NCBI RefSeq assembly: GCF_021134715.1
Contig: NC_060017.1
Span: 6,138,001 to 6,202,000 of the forward strand
DNA: 64,000 nt
Direction: 5' to 3'
Source of the DNA: Daphnia pulex
Taxonomy: Eukaryota; Arthropoda; Branchiopoda; Diplostraca; Daphniidae
Shown here: piece by piece, positions 1 through 13,583 of the stretch
Layout: each line of letters opens with the position of its first letter
Numbering within the stretch: position 1 is the first letter of the stretch
The notes under the pieces: generated by a model
Seen by the model: the letters and a program-made list of their open reading frames with translations, nothing else
What the model was told of the DNA's origin: nothing
Database searches by the model: none
Translations under genes and position numbers: made by a program

Positions 1-407
1 ACGACTTCAGTGTCCGTGTTATACTCGACTAGCGGATCAAACTTTACGGCTCCCGACTAGTTTGTAACATTAAATCGATTGTGCCGCGTATCCAGTTCAA
101 CGTCTTCTTCGACCTCACTCACAAGGATTTGGGCAGTCGTAACCATAACCACCCCATCTCCCCCCCCCCCGTCGTCGTTGGAACTCCCACAGTGTCCAAT
201 CGTTTCTTCCGTCTCAGAGTCACGTTGGTTCCAGAAGCAGTTTCTCCCACACAAGAGAGAGAGGCCCGGCCGGCAGAGCTACACAATCGATGCAATCTTC
301 ACAAATTATACCAAATGACCGGAGCTTTGGGCCCTGCGTATCATCTGGGGGACTGTTTGACATGTATATATGCGTATATATCGGCAGATAAAAGCACTAA
401 AACTCTA

Positions 408-434
408 GTAGCAGCAGCAGCAGTAGTAGTAGTA
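408..434. repeat. AGC/AGT trinucleotide repeat
   Basis: Short imperfect run of GCA units passing into GTA units. Simple microsatellite with no surrounding gene evidence. Confidence 0.8.
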
Positions 435-775
435 TCTAGCGGCGGCCTATCTTTATCCCTTTTTGCCATTGGCCGCTTCTTCTTAGCTCCCCCTTTTTGA
501 TTTAGAGAGAAAACTCGTGAATCAAAAAGATATCGGCAGCCATCTCGCTGTCCATCTGACGTCGCATTTCTTTTACAGCCCCGAAATAAAAAGGAGAGCC
601 GCGATAAAATCAAATGCCTAGACCAGTCAATGCACACACGAAGGAAGCTGTGGGGGGAAAGAAAAACCCAAGAGGGGGGAATTTGTTTCTTCTGTAAAAT
701 GTCAAAACGACCGAGAACTTTTATTCCTCCATTGAGCGATTCCAAACATTTTCTCTTTTCAAATCGGCAGATATT

Positions 776-793
776 TGTGTGTGTGTGTGTGTA
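776..793. repeat. (GT)n microsatellite followed by TATAAAAAG
   Basis: Nine GT units directly followed by GTATAAAAAGCGGG. The TATA-like word could be a core promoter but no downstream transcript was recognised. Confidence 0.75.
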
Positions 794-1484
794 TAAAAAG
801 CGGGGCCACGAACGCGTCACCAAAAATAGAACGCCAAAACACAGAGAGAGAGAGGAGAATTCTAAACGGGCCAACAACTATCGGAGGTGGCGAGAGAAGT
901 TCCGGGGCGAGCGCACACACTACACATTCGCCGGATATAGCGGGACGAGCATTTTTTGATGGTGTGTGAGAGAGAGACTTCATTTTTTTCTTTCTGTTTG
1001 AAGTTTCTCGACCCAGAATGAAAAAGATCCCAACAACAAAACAAAACAAAAAAACCCAGTCAGAAAACATAGACCATTAAAACGAACGTGTAGGTGCTGC
1101 CGGACCGGAGAAAAAGCGGATGAAGCGTCGTGAAAAAAAAAATACACGCAACGATCCTCGTAGCGTACAACTAAAGCCGGTCTAAACATAGCTCGTCCAC
1201 GCTCACTCTCTCTCCTTCTCGTCGTAGTGTATAGTAAAGCGACTTGGCCCTCTCTATACTATTATTATAACGTTCTCGTGCCAAACTTGTAGAGTTAACG
1301 AGATGATTCACGTCAATGGGTTGCCATGAGCCAATAAATACATTCATTAATTTCGACTTGGGGTCGACAGAGGCGACTGTTTCTCAGTCATTGATTTTCC
1401 ACCGTCAGTCGAGTTTTCACCGTTTCTTAAAAAAATGTAGGGCGGCGTTTTCCGACTAACGAGCAATCAGTGGAATCAGTTTTT

Positions 1485-1496
1485 GGGGGGGGGGGG
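1485..1496. repeat. Homopolymer of 12 G
   Basis: Uninterrupted G tract; prone to length error in assemblies. Confidence 0.85.
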
Positions 1497-4400
1497 ATCT
1501 TGTAATCAAGACAAAAGGAGGGAAAATGATTAGAATTTCGTGTGTGTGTGGGGAGAAGAAAAAACAAAAGGTGCAGGATAAATGTGGGTGCGGCGGTAGT
1601 TAAATATTCCCGTTGAGATCCTGGCGGGCCACACCCGGAAATCGATGGACCACCACCGACTATACAACTCGGATCGATGAGTGTCGAAAAGCACCTACCT
1701 AACCTCCGCAACCTAAACATACCCAATCCGACACCACCTACTCTGTTTTTCCTTAACATTTTCTCTCTTTCTCTTTGGGGCTGTTATTAAAACGAAGAGG
1801 GAAAGACGATAGCCTACTTGAACCTTACACGGGAAAATAAGCTTTGCGATACATGTATTAATCCCGGCATTGAGCTTCTCCTCTACGCCAGTCAACGCAG
1901 CAGACGCTCTAACTCTACGGGTGTCGTTTACAGATTCTCGATTACTTTTTCGTCGTTATACCCCGTTGTCGTCGTCGTGTTGACGCCAAGTTGTGTGTCT
2001 GACTACGTACCCAACTTTTTCTATTTTCTGACGAGCCAACTCCGAGTTGTTTAATCTCGGAGAAAGGAAGAAAGAAAACAAAACAAAAAAAAATTGGGGA
2101 GAAAACGAGTCGACTGCTACTTGATTGCCGCCGAAAGATTCCTTGCGGGTGTGATAACCCACCGCACGGATCTCTCTCTTTTTTGGCATGGCGGCAAGAT
2201 CCCAACATTCTTGAGCCACCGACGCCCACCCACAACATCCTATCATACAAGTCCCGGCGACCTACGCGTGATTGCCACAGACATGAAAAGATGACTAATG
2301 CACAGCCATTTCCTCTTTTTCTTTTTAAAAAAATGTTACGGGATTCTTTTATTATTTCTTTGGGAAGAGAGTCGAAAAGAATCCGAAAGGAATAATATTG
2401 GGACTATCGTACATGGAGATGCTTTCACTTCTCATTGTAACGACGAATGAAAGAGAGAAAAAAAAGATAGATAGATAAGGATATAATATATCTCTTTCCA
2501 TCACTCGAGTGGCAATCGACTCACCCGTCGCGCAGGAAAGTGCAATGGCGACGATCCTATCCACATATATAATCCTTTGAAAACCGTCTAAAACGTTCGT
2601 TAAAGTATGCGAGACGGCGCTCTTCAACACACTCGAGAGCCTCCTTCTCCTCCTTCCTACTCAATAGAAATAATAAGGAGGAGCAAAGACAAAAGCCAAC
2701 GGGAAAATATCAATGCAATTAGTAGTCGGTGGAGGAAGGAAACGGGAGCACTCCGCCATTGACGATTATTATGACTACGACTACTTTGGCCCCCCAAAAA
2801 AAATTAAAAAAAGAAGCATTATTATTTCACTTTGTCGAGCTTTGATTGATGATTCTCGGTCCGTTCGTCATCTGTTATTCTATCAGCTTGTTTGTACAAA
2901 AGCCAATCCTTCCCCGATGTCCCCCCTCCACTCCCTTTCTCTCGCCCTTTTTGTGATTGTTTTAGGAAAGTGAAAGAAAACCGAAGGGATCCAAATGGAT
3001 TGGCGTCTCTCTCCCCATCTTCTTAGCAATGAGAAATGGAGAAGAGGGGGAGCAGCTCTGCGAGCTGTTTGTACAAGTGGTGGACGGACAGAGACACCCA
3101 CGTACCCCGCAGATGGAAAGTGAGAAGGTGGATGACAACATCTGCGCTGCATCAGGGCGAATATGAAAAAAGGGGCTATGGGATCCTGCCGAGAGATGAA
3201 AATGTGGAACAAATAATAAAAACCACACGGAATCTGATCCTCTTAACTCCACCCCCCGGATATAAAAAAGGGGAAAATCATTGCGCGATGGAATTTATTT
3301 TTCACTTCAAACTTTTTTTGTGATAAAGCCCAGGAATAGAAAAATGACAAAATCAACATAACAAAAGGACTTTTTTTTTATCAACTACTCTCGTCGTGTG
3401 TGTGTTATCGTCGTCAAAAAGTTTCAAAGTTCCGGAGCCCCCCGATCGAACCAGCCCGGCCACAGAAACCGCAGTCAAACGCGGGGCGGCCTCTGACGGT
3501 TTTGATCCTGTGCTATGCCGTAATAATCCGGTTGATTTTGAAAGCACACGCACGGAAAATAATATAACACAAAGGCGCACAATGGTGTGTGTGTATACTC
3601 TGGTCGTCAGCTCTATGCCAGAGAGAGAGGGAAGAAATATTCCGACCCCACCCAGGTGATTGAAAACATTGAGGCATATGCCACACGCATATGAATTTCC
3701 CCCCTTTTTCTTTTTCTTTAACGAATTCGACGACAGACTTGTCATGTCAAGATGATCAACTTTGGATGCACGTCAATCTCTTTCCAGCTCCATTTGGAAA
3801 TTTGAACTAGAACAACAAAGTAGTCGGGCTGTAATAAAAACGCACAACCCGTTGGAAATTGGCGACCGAGTTGTTGGAATTATGTAGTCGCAACACGAAC
3901 AACATTCCCATTATAAGGAATATATATTCGTGTAAGTCTTGCCCCGACAACAACAATTTTCGACCTTCTTCTAATTTTGCTTCCATTTGTTTTTTGTTCG
4001 TTGAAAGACAATGGAACATGACAGAAAACGGCCACTTGAAGCCAAACAAAAACAAGGGTGTGTGGAATCTAGACGTTGATTTTGACTCCCGGCCCAACAA
4101 CAGGAGAGAGAGAGAGGAGCGTCAATTTTTGTGTTTTTCTTGTGCCTCGAAGGCCGAAAGATGAACAAGATTGAGAGGGGGAAATTAAAAACAAATAAGC
4201 AAAAAGGAAGAGCCTGGCCAGGAAAAGAGTTAAAAGGGCGAAACACAATTTCAGTTCGTGTGTGTGAACATGTCCAGAAATGGTGATATGAAAGTGGGCA
4301 GGCAGGCAGTGCCTTGTGTGTAGTAGTATTTGGTGTCACGTCCAGACTCACGAATCGGTTAACGCCCTTGTAACGTTTGCGTGCATGTATATATGGATGT

Positions 4401-7400
4401 GTTGCGGGCCAACGAGCGCGGCCTTCAGGAGAAACTGACGGCCAACTCCATGGACAGAAAACGCGTTCGATAGGCAACAACTACACTCAACCCTACCCAA
4501 CCGACCACTCCATCCAATCCCTTGGACACCTTAACCGGGATAGCAAAATAAAGGCACCTGTGCGCCCATCGATGGCTTTTAAAAACTATTTTCCATGTCC
4601 TTTTTTTTGGCGTTGGGAGTTGTTTTTCCCCCTTATCGAATGCGACAAGGAGACTCGAAATTCCAATTGCATGTGACAGTTGGAGATACATATAAAACCC
4701 GGGGAAGAAGAGAAACGGTAGGCTATTTCTCGTTCGGTGGATATCATTAACCGAAAATAGAAATAAGGGATTTTTTGATACAACGTGGCCTGGGCGACAC
4801 CCAGGCAAAGGGGCAAAAAAGGTTTAAGAAGATGCTTTACCTCGCCGTTCGTGTGTGGGCGGTTGTGTAGAGCCGCTTGGGCGATTGTTTTCCCAACAGC
4901 TCCGTCGACGTGAAGAGCAAAAAAGTTGTCTATGTGCTCTGATGGGTTTCTTCTTCCTTTGAGCTTATCTTGTTTCTTGTTGCTTCCTTGCTGCTGCTTT
5001 AGTTTGTTGACGGTTTCCAAAAAGGCCAAAAAAGGAGTTTCGAATGGAGAACTGGGTTCCTCCACCAAACCCGGGGGGTGAAGATACAAAAAAAAAAGAC
5101 CTGCAACGTTCAGAAACAATGAAACGAAATGAGTTGATCGACTTGAACAATGCAACAAAGACAACACATATCAAAACAAAAAGGAAAGTTAGCCACACAG
5201 ATGTAATCATCGAGTTCTCGCCTACACCTCAAATTTGTTTCTTTGAATGAATTGAGAAATTCGAATTTTCAAGGAGGGGAAAGTGACGTCATCCTCACAA
5301 ACTTTCGGCTCAAACCAAGGATTGCTCAACTCAAGTTAGTCAGACTTATAAAAGTAGGCAAAAAAGGTCGCCCCTGTTTTGTTTCATCTAAGAATAATTG
5401 GCTATTTTCGGACATTACCGACTATGCTGCTCACTGCAAATGACTAAACTGAAAAACACAATCAACTGCGAGAGAAGCAGACGACAAAAATGTACAAATT
5501 GTCAATCACTGGGGGGGAAATGTTATTGACGTTCGATCGGTTCGCATTAAATCCTTAAACACACACTTAAAAAAAGAAGGGTGGCAAAACTTTCAAAATA
5601 ACAACAACTCGGCGTGCCGTTTTGACAACTGAACGAAAAAAAAAACTATTTCCAGATTTGCAGTAGTAGTACCGAGAGAGAACTAAAATGAACACAAAAC
5701 GCCAAACGATTTGGGCGAAGTAGTACCCAGAGATAGCGTAGACTGACGGCCGCCTAGTTTTTCGCGTTCAGCTAAAACTAGAAAAAAAAAGGCAAAAATG
5801 TTTTCTTTCTTTCGCTTCCTTATAAAGGCATCCAGCTCGGGTATGGTGTGTGTATACCCCACAGAGCGAGATGTAGTACGGGAGTGAGAGCAGCAGCAGA
5901 AGAAGGGCTCTAGCAAAGAAAGACAGAGGGCCTTGCCTATAATACCAATAGTCCGCACAGCTGTTTTTTCGTCTGTCCGCCAACGACTCACCGATGCGGC
6001 CAACACTTTGAAACGATGCAAAGGTTGACGGTAAACTAGTGAAACGGATTAAAGGGCACGTCAACGGCCATGATTTCGCCAAATTAACTGGTGAACGAAC
6101 GAAAATGACGAGACTTACAATCAGCGACAGCACTTTCCACCGACACGCCCCTGTTGATACTGAATAAGCAACGCTGCCAGACCTCAAGTCAAATACACCG
6201 CGGACCGCGCGCGTCTTTCTGCAGCCCCGGCAACACCTACTTTTTTTTAAAAAAACGAAACTGTGAAAAATAAAAATAAATAGTACAAAACTTTCTTTTT
6301 TCAAAGTTCGTTTGCGACTTCTTTGCGGGACTCTTCGTCATCATCTACACGCTGCTCCATCACAGAACTAAAAAGAAGAAACAATACACACCCAGTTGTT
6401 TTCATCCAGTGTTGAAAAAGAAAAAAACCTGTCCTCATTTATCATTATTAAGCTCTTTTTCCATGTTAGTACAAATATACACCATATAGACTCCTATGTG
6501 TATATACACGGAACTATCGTTATGGCAGCCCTGGTTCGATGTTCCAAGTCGACCCACACGCCGAACACTTTCAATTCAAAGTTCATTTTGTCCGTGCATT
6601 TAAGTGATGGATGGAAGAAAATAGCTATAGGATATATAGCTCGTCGGCTCTTTTTCTCATTTCCGCTTCAAACCTTTTTGGGGGAACTTTTTCTCCATTA
6701 TTTTTTTTTACAAAAAGAACAATTATTTTTCACGTTTCATTAACTACCACACGGTACACTCTTTGGCAGTGTTTCTATCAATTATGACTATTACTTCATT
6801 AATTATCGATGCGGATCGGGGGGAAGGTACATATTCAATCCCAAAATTAATTTTCAAATATGCAAGGACCGTCGATTAATAGGCCGGGATTGAAGACATT
6901 GCGACGGAATAATAAAACAGCTGATTCTCGGGAATCTTTCTAAGCTCAAACTGTATTTAAGCCCGCAATCTATTTATTGGATGTATACAAGTCAACTGCC
7001 TGGAAATGGGTTATAAGAAAAGAAGAAGAAAAAAAAAGGCTTATACACAACTTTCGTAGCTCACAAAAGCTTTTGCCGAGTTGATGTGCGTGAGTGGCGT
7101 ATAGAGGCAGGGCAAGGCAAGCAAAAGGGTGGAGCGTATCAACATTCATGGAACGAGTCCATTTCGGCTTCTTCACAAAAAAGCTTGAAGGAAAAGAAGA
7201 AGAATACACACACAGAGGCAAGGCCTATATATCTAAAACTAACAAGGGCACAACTCTCTTTTTCCATGCCACATCATTGAAAAAGGGAAGGCTCTTGAAG
7301 GCAGAAAAACACCAACAAGAGGAGATGGCAGCAGCCGGCCTCCTCCTCCCACTTGTGCTGAGCGCCGGGCAATGAAGAAATATATAAGGGACATTGTGTC

Positions 7401-10400
7401 TACACATGGGGGAGTAGTAGTAGTAGTATAACACGGTCTATAAAAAGAAATGCCTACTATTTATTTGGATATGTATAGATTGCTCCGATGAGTGTTATGA
7501 ATCCATCCCGTGATTGCGTTCGATCCTCCTCCCCTACGCAGTTGTCGAGCAATTGCCGCAGAGGATATCAAAGCGATGGTTGCCGGATATCCGTAAAGAA
7601 ATCAACAGAAGGGACACTCTAGACATTTCGACTCGAGAGACTTGCATATACACACACACAGAGTTAGTATATGGCCGCCAGCTGCATCTATACACCACCA
7701 TCGTAACGATAAAGAATAATAAAGTCAACCCACATATTTATATTGTACAAGAGAGATGTAGCCGTTGCCAATCGGCTGTCAACTTTGCGGACGTTGCATT
7801 CATCCTATATAGCTGGGAACTATGTCCTACTATCCGAACCCTTTTCCTATGTGTTACATCAACAAATCCATAGATTGATATGGAAATGTATTCGGGTTGC
7901 GAGGGTGGGCACCCCCCCAATCGATCGTATACACTACACTCTCGTCCGATTTCATTTCCTTCTATGACTTCAATCTTCATCAACTTGAAACAAATTTTCT
8001 TTCTTTTTCCCCCATTAGTCGATCCGAAATAGTCGAAACGAAATCAGCCGGCACTCTTCATCTGCTGTTCCGTCAAACTAAATAATCGAATCAGCAGCCT
8101 ACGGGCGCGTCTATTTTAAATATGTTGGAGAGAAAAAAGGGCGCGAAGAATAAATTTCAATCCGAATTCCAAATGAGCGTCGGCAGCCAAAAGGGGGAAC
8201 GTATAACAAATGGAAGAAGAAATCAACAATGGGGGAGAAAACGAACGACGTGGAAAAGAACAACTTTTGGATATATAATAAAACATGATGTGTACTCGAT
8301 AACCCGCCGTTTGCTTGTAGTACTAGTTCCTCTATATAGAGTTGTGTACGTCGGGTCATTGATGACGGCACTCGATTTCCCCGACTGGAGTTAACGACGC
8401 GTGCGGTAATCATCGATGAGCAACAACAGAAATGTCGGAGTCTCTTTTGTGTGTGTATTCCCCTCCAATGGGATCCTCTTTGAAAAATCTATTCCAAACG
8501 TTAGATCAATTATTTCGGAGATCAATGCGCTAATCAATGCGAGTTTCCATTTCAAACGAACTTGCGCGGGAAATTTCGAAATGGATTTTTCTTCGCCGAC
8601 ACTGCAGTGCATAATACACACACAACATCCAGCGGAAAGAACCTTTTTTTTCCAGGGCCAATCTAATCGAATCAAAAGGTTTTCCTTTTTTTCTGCCCAG
8701 CAGTGCTGTGCTGTGCCACTGCGTCTTAAAAAAGGGACTTGTTCTATCCGCTGCACGGTTGTATGTAATGTATTTTGTTATTCCGGGTTGATCGTCGCAA
8801 GTGTACAGAGCGCTCCTCCGGTATATAGACGATCGTCTACTGGGGTACAACGTCATGGCTGTACTTTTGAGTAGGTACGTATATACATATGTAGAGAGGA
8901 CACACAGGCGACGGGGGAACAAGTCAAAATCTACACAGGGCCAGAGAATATGTCAGAGATCCCGGCACGTCGCCCTTCTTGACTTTGATCTCGTGACGCC
9001 TTTGATCAAGTGCTGGATTGATCCGGCCGCCTCCGCCGGAGTGGTGTAGTAATGGCTGTCGCGGTTTTCGACTGCTGCTGCATTATATCGCCAAGCCCAG
9101 CATGTTCGACATGAGACTTTTTGACGGGCAGAGAGACATGACAAGCCTACGACACCGCCTACACCAGGCGCATTATTACCTTCACATGCTGGGAATTTCC
9201 AGGATCAAATTGACTTAACAAGTTACAAAATAAAAAAAGTTTGTTTGTGTTTGGCGCGGTTTTCTCTCAGCCGAAAAAAAGACAAATAAAAAGTGAACAA
9301 CAACAACAACAAAAAGAGGAAGGGGGGACATGCTGACTGGGCGAAAAATAAAAAAGGAACCGGATATACGTGGAGGACGATAGAATGAGCACGGGGGCAA
9401 CATCCCATCGTCAGCAGCCAGTAGCTAAAAGGAAGTTGCGAGTTCGATCCAAAAAAAAGCAAACGCTCCCCCCCTTCTTCTTCTTCTGAAAAAGAAGGAT
9501 CGTCGATCCTTCTATTTCTTTGCCTCCTCCCTCCAGTGACTTTTCCTTCCGGAGTCGGCAGAGTTTCCGGCCCGACTCTCTCCCACATCGCTCCCATCGT
9601 CCTCAGCATTGCCAAGGAGCAGCCTGTATATACTTTGATAGTCATGCAACGTAGAAGATGATGGCCCTAAATAGTAACTGCAATCTTACTATTCTTGTAT
9701 TGAGTTGAGTTAAACAAGTCGGAGTGGGCCATGCGTCACTTCCGACAAGTTTGTCGCTGTCGACCCAACGAGGAGAGACACACCAAGAAGAAGACGCTCA
9801 ATTGGCACGGAACGTATTTCTAATACGCACAACGACCAGCAGCTAGCTACGAGATAATAACGGGACAATAACAAAAGAGCCGTGATGCGCATCTGGGACC
9901 AGCACTAGCGTACGCTAGCGCAGTAAATGTCATCTGCAACTCGGCAATTACTCTCTTAGACTCTCGTTCTATTTCGTCCAGGCTTTGACCGAAATATTGT
10001 CTGACCTTCTTCTCCTCTGTGTGCGTCTCGCAAGGATCTTTTATTATGTAGACCAAAAGGTTTTCACGATGTTACGTTATAGACAAAGACATCCGAGCCG
10101 GAGCTTCTTGAAATGTCATCTGTATATATACGGACAGTAAGGACTTGTACATAGGTATTTGGTCGAACCCCCAGATGACGAGCTCCTTTTTCATCCGAAA
10201 TCAGATTACATCACAAGAGTTGCAGGCTACATGATGCAGAGGTTCAAATTTGGCTCGTTCCCGTTAGACTCAGCCAATATACTATGACTATGTATGTATA
10301 GATTATTCGGATGGGTATGCGCTCGTGACACATTTGTCTGATTACCAATAAATGGGGTCGAGACGATACTCGAGAAGTTGTGTCGTAAATATTCATGCGA

Positions 10401-12652
10401 CGCACATTTCTTGGATATGCAATAATAGAATTGCTTTAATAATCGGAGGAGATGTAGACAAATAACTCGGACACATACATTTGATGGTAATTAATCTAAC
10501 TTTTGAGTGTGTCCGAAAAAAAGAAAAAGTGAATGATGATGGGGAGTGTATGCGGAGCTCTGCCTATAGCTCTGATGGGCGTTTGGCTCCTGTTCCAGTG
10601 CTATAATACACACTGCGGGAGTTCTCCGCGCACAACCGTAACGGCTAAACCACCTCCCGACCAACAACTAATCCATCATCGCGTGTATAAATCTCAAACT
10701 GGTGCCAGCTCGGCTCGTCATCAACAACAACAACAGCTTCATATATCTTATAGTATATATTCTCTAGTTTGTTGGATATAGGCGCCCAGTTTCGCTTCAG
10801 AGGTTTTAGCTATAACATTATTCGTATAGAGTTGCCATAAAAATATCAACAACTGCGTCTACAGCCCTCAGCATCGATTTATATCCGCAGAAACAACAAT
10901 CAAAACAGTTGAAATTTGCATTCGTAGAAAAAATGGACATAGAATTTTATGATTGTCTAGATGTTATGCAAGGGATGGACATTTTCCGTTCCATTCCCAA
11001 CCATTTGATTACATATATATCTGCCGCTATATAGTCGATGAAATACTTTATGACGGCAAGCGAAATAATAAAAAAATATATAAAAACGACCGTCGTATAC
11101 TATACATGCATTATTTCGACTTCCTTCCTCTTTTTTTTTTTCTTTTGGGCTTTTGATTTGATGCACAGCTCATTTCACTTATACAGGAGAAAGGGGGGGG
11201 AGAAGAGATTGGGGTGCGGGATTGTTTATCGCCGACAGATATGAAAATAAAGCGCCCGAAAAATAAAATAAAAATAGAGAAAGAAACATAATTTAATTGC
11301 GCGAATAGCAAATTGAATGTCTTTCCCATGTAGAACATCCTCCTCCCCCCCCTATCCCATTCAAAATGAAATATATATCGTCAACGGGATGGATGATAAA
11401 AGGAGAGTCGCAGATATCGATTATGTGGTCCGCACCATTAAGATCCCGAGACACACACACCATTTCGGCGTCTAGTATAGAAGATCTATCAAGACCTTTT
11501 TCTGAACCATTATTAATAACAAGCTTCGAGACTTTTTAGCCCAACTAAAAATGTTTCGATCCAAACACAAAAGAGGAGGTCCTCTATAGATAAAATTTCT
11601 TCCATCGAGTTAAGTTGTGTGTGTGTTGTTAAGACTATATAGTAGCTCTCAGAGGCAGCTGAGCCAATTCCTGTTTTTATGTGTACATAGATCGGGGCCG
11701 AGCGACAATGGGAAAACCTCTCTTTTGCCAGGCGCCTATTTATGACACAATATCGCGTGTGTATATATCCAGTGCAGGGCCACATCGAAATAGGAAGGCA
11801 TCTAATAATGCCGGGGCTGCTGGATATATCTGGAAAAAATCGCGCGGGGTGGAATGGATGTATATAGAGTGGGGGGAGTGGGGGGCCGGCTCCTGCCATA
11901 GAATAACAAAAGAGTAGTGTGCTGGCCCCAGTCTCAAAAAGAAGAAAGAAAAGAAGCATGAAAGAAAAAAGGAGAACGACGACTATACTTCCTTCTTCCA
12001 TCAGCGTGATAGATATTCCCTTGTCTGCACAGGCCATCTCCTCCATGACAAATTGAGTCGCCCGCCGACGACTTTCACATCGTCGAGATTGTTCAGCTCG
12101 GCGGGACAGCCCAGTACAGCCCAGCTCAGCTCAAGTTAAAGCCCCCCCCTTGCTTGTCAACTGCCATCCACTCTATCCGATGGCTTGGGCTCCTCTTGTT
12201 ATATTCCCTCCTATTGTCTTATGCATTTTGTTTATAGATTTATTCCAGTTAGAAACGGGCCGACGAGAATGAACGCCTACAAGTTCTCTGACACGTTGAT
12301 AACATTTCCCCCTTAGATTCTTACGTCATCCGTATCTTTTCCAGTCGATCGAGTCTACAAATAATAAGACGCGTACAAAAGCCTTCATGTTTTCCAAAGT
12401 GCTTTGAGCTATTTGTCCTAGATGTGATGAATCTCAGTTATATAGCCCAGCATAGAAAGCGATAAAAATCAAAGCTAGAAGTAGAAGAAATTCCCAAAAA
12501 TTTATGCTCGGACCGTCAAACATTTCTTCCTTCCTTTCTCGCTGTCGATAAAACATTACTCGGATGTCGGTGGGTGGAAACAGGAAGAAGAATTTAATGT
12601 TGGCTGTAGATCTCTCTCTCTACGCGCATTACACACTAAATCAACTCTTAGA

Positions 12653-12789
12653 TAGAGAGAGAGAGAGCGCCGGGGCTTCTTCTTCTATAGGCCGTAATAT
12701 CCATACACGAGTATAACATCACATCCGGAAGAGAAAGAGAGAGAAATGGAGGGGGCGGAAGCTCTACACACGAGAGAGAGAGAGAGAGG
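12653..12789. repeat. Two (GA)n microsatellites
   Basis: GA runs at 12653-12667 and 12772-12789, separated by a purine-rich spacer that also contains GAGAAAGAGAGAGAAA. In arthropods GAGA tracts can bind GAGA factor, so a regulatory role is possible but not shown. Confidence 0.7.
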
Positions 12790-13179
12790 GAAAGGTCATT
12801 TTTTATCCCGAAACTCTGGGGCCATTAGATATTTTCGCAGTCGAGAGAGAAAGTGAAAAAGAGAGTCGAAATAGTCGCCCGGCCATGAATGCTGCGCTCC
12901 CATTGGCCCCCACCATCTGAGCTGTTCTTCTTCGTGCTGCATGCTGGGATCTTTGGGGCACATCTTTATTATTGCCGGGGCTAGTTTTCAACAAGGGGAG
13001 AGAAAAAAAAAGAAGATGTAGCAATGCCCTCGATCCTGATTGGTGCCCCCCCAACAAACCCAGCAGCAGCCAGCGATCTTCTTCCTCCCTCTTTTCATTC
13101 TCTTCCGCTATATTCTGTGCGGAAGAGAGAGAGGAAGGCAAAACGCCAGGGTCTTTTTGGATGGATATGGATCGTCGGC

Positions 13180-13407
13180 ACTTCTTCTTCTTCTTCTTCT
13201 TCCCCCTCTCTTCCATAGTAGAACAGTATACATATACATAATAAAAGAAAGGGCATATAACGGGTGGTGGGGGGGAATAAAGAATAAGACACAAATCCTG
13301 CACAACTAGAATAACATCTTCTCTTATAGTACATTGATTTTTCTCTCTAATGTTGTTCGGTTGGACAATGCATATTCCAGCAGCCGGAGGAAGAAGAAGA
13401 AGAAGAA
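13180..13407. repeat. (CTT)n and (GAA)n inverted microsatellite pair
   Basis: A CTT run at 13180-13202 and a GAA run at 13389-13407 are reverse complements, about 190 bp apart. They explain the chance long ORF on the minus strand here (poly-Lys/Glu stretches). Confidence 0.7.
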
Positions 13408-13567
13408 AAATACAAAACTTTTTCAGGATTTTGGGATCCGACCAAATCGTATATATAGTAATTCTATTCAATTATTTAATGCTAGGAATAAACCTCATGT
13501 ATCAAAAGATAACGCAATACATTTTTAGTGCCATCCCGAAAAACTTGACCCGAATAAATCAACTCGC

Positions 13568-13583
13568 GCACACACACACACAG
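13568..13583. repeat. (CA)n microsatellite
   Basis: Short uninterrupted CA run in non-coding DNA. Confidence 0.75.

Noticed and set aside
341-877. Minus-strand ORF of 178 codons
   Set aside because: Runs through GT and AGC microsatellites, overlapped by ORFs in other frames, no domain or signal peptide of note.
4586-5167. Minus-strand ORF of 193 codons with a donor-like end near 4839
   Set aside because: No recognisable domain; the donor alone is not enough without a partner exon.
8416-8874. Plus-strand ORF of 152 codons with antisense ORFs
   Set aside because: No recognisable domain, low-complexity surroundings, equally long ORF on the opposite strand.
10533-10781. ORF with a signal-peptide-like start (MMMGSVCGALPIALMGVWLL) and a CAA run
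   Set aside because: The rest is Gln-repeat and TATATA-derived; no family and no paralogue in the window.
12803-13471. Longest ORF of the desert (222 codons, minus)
   Set aside because: Composed largely of CTT/GAA repeat translation (poly-Lys, poly-Glu).
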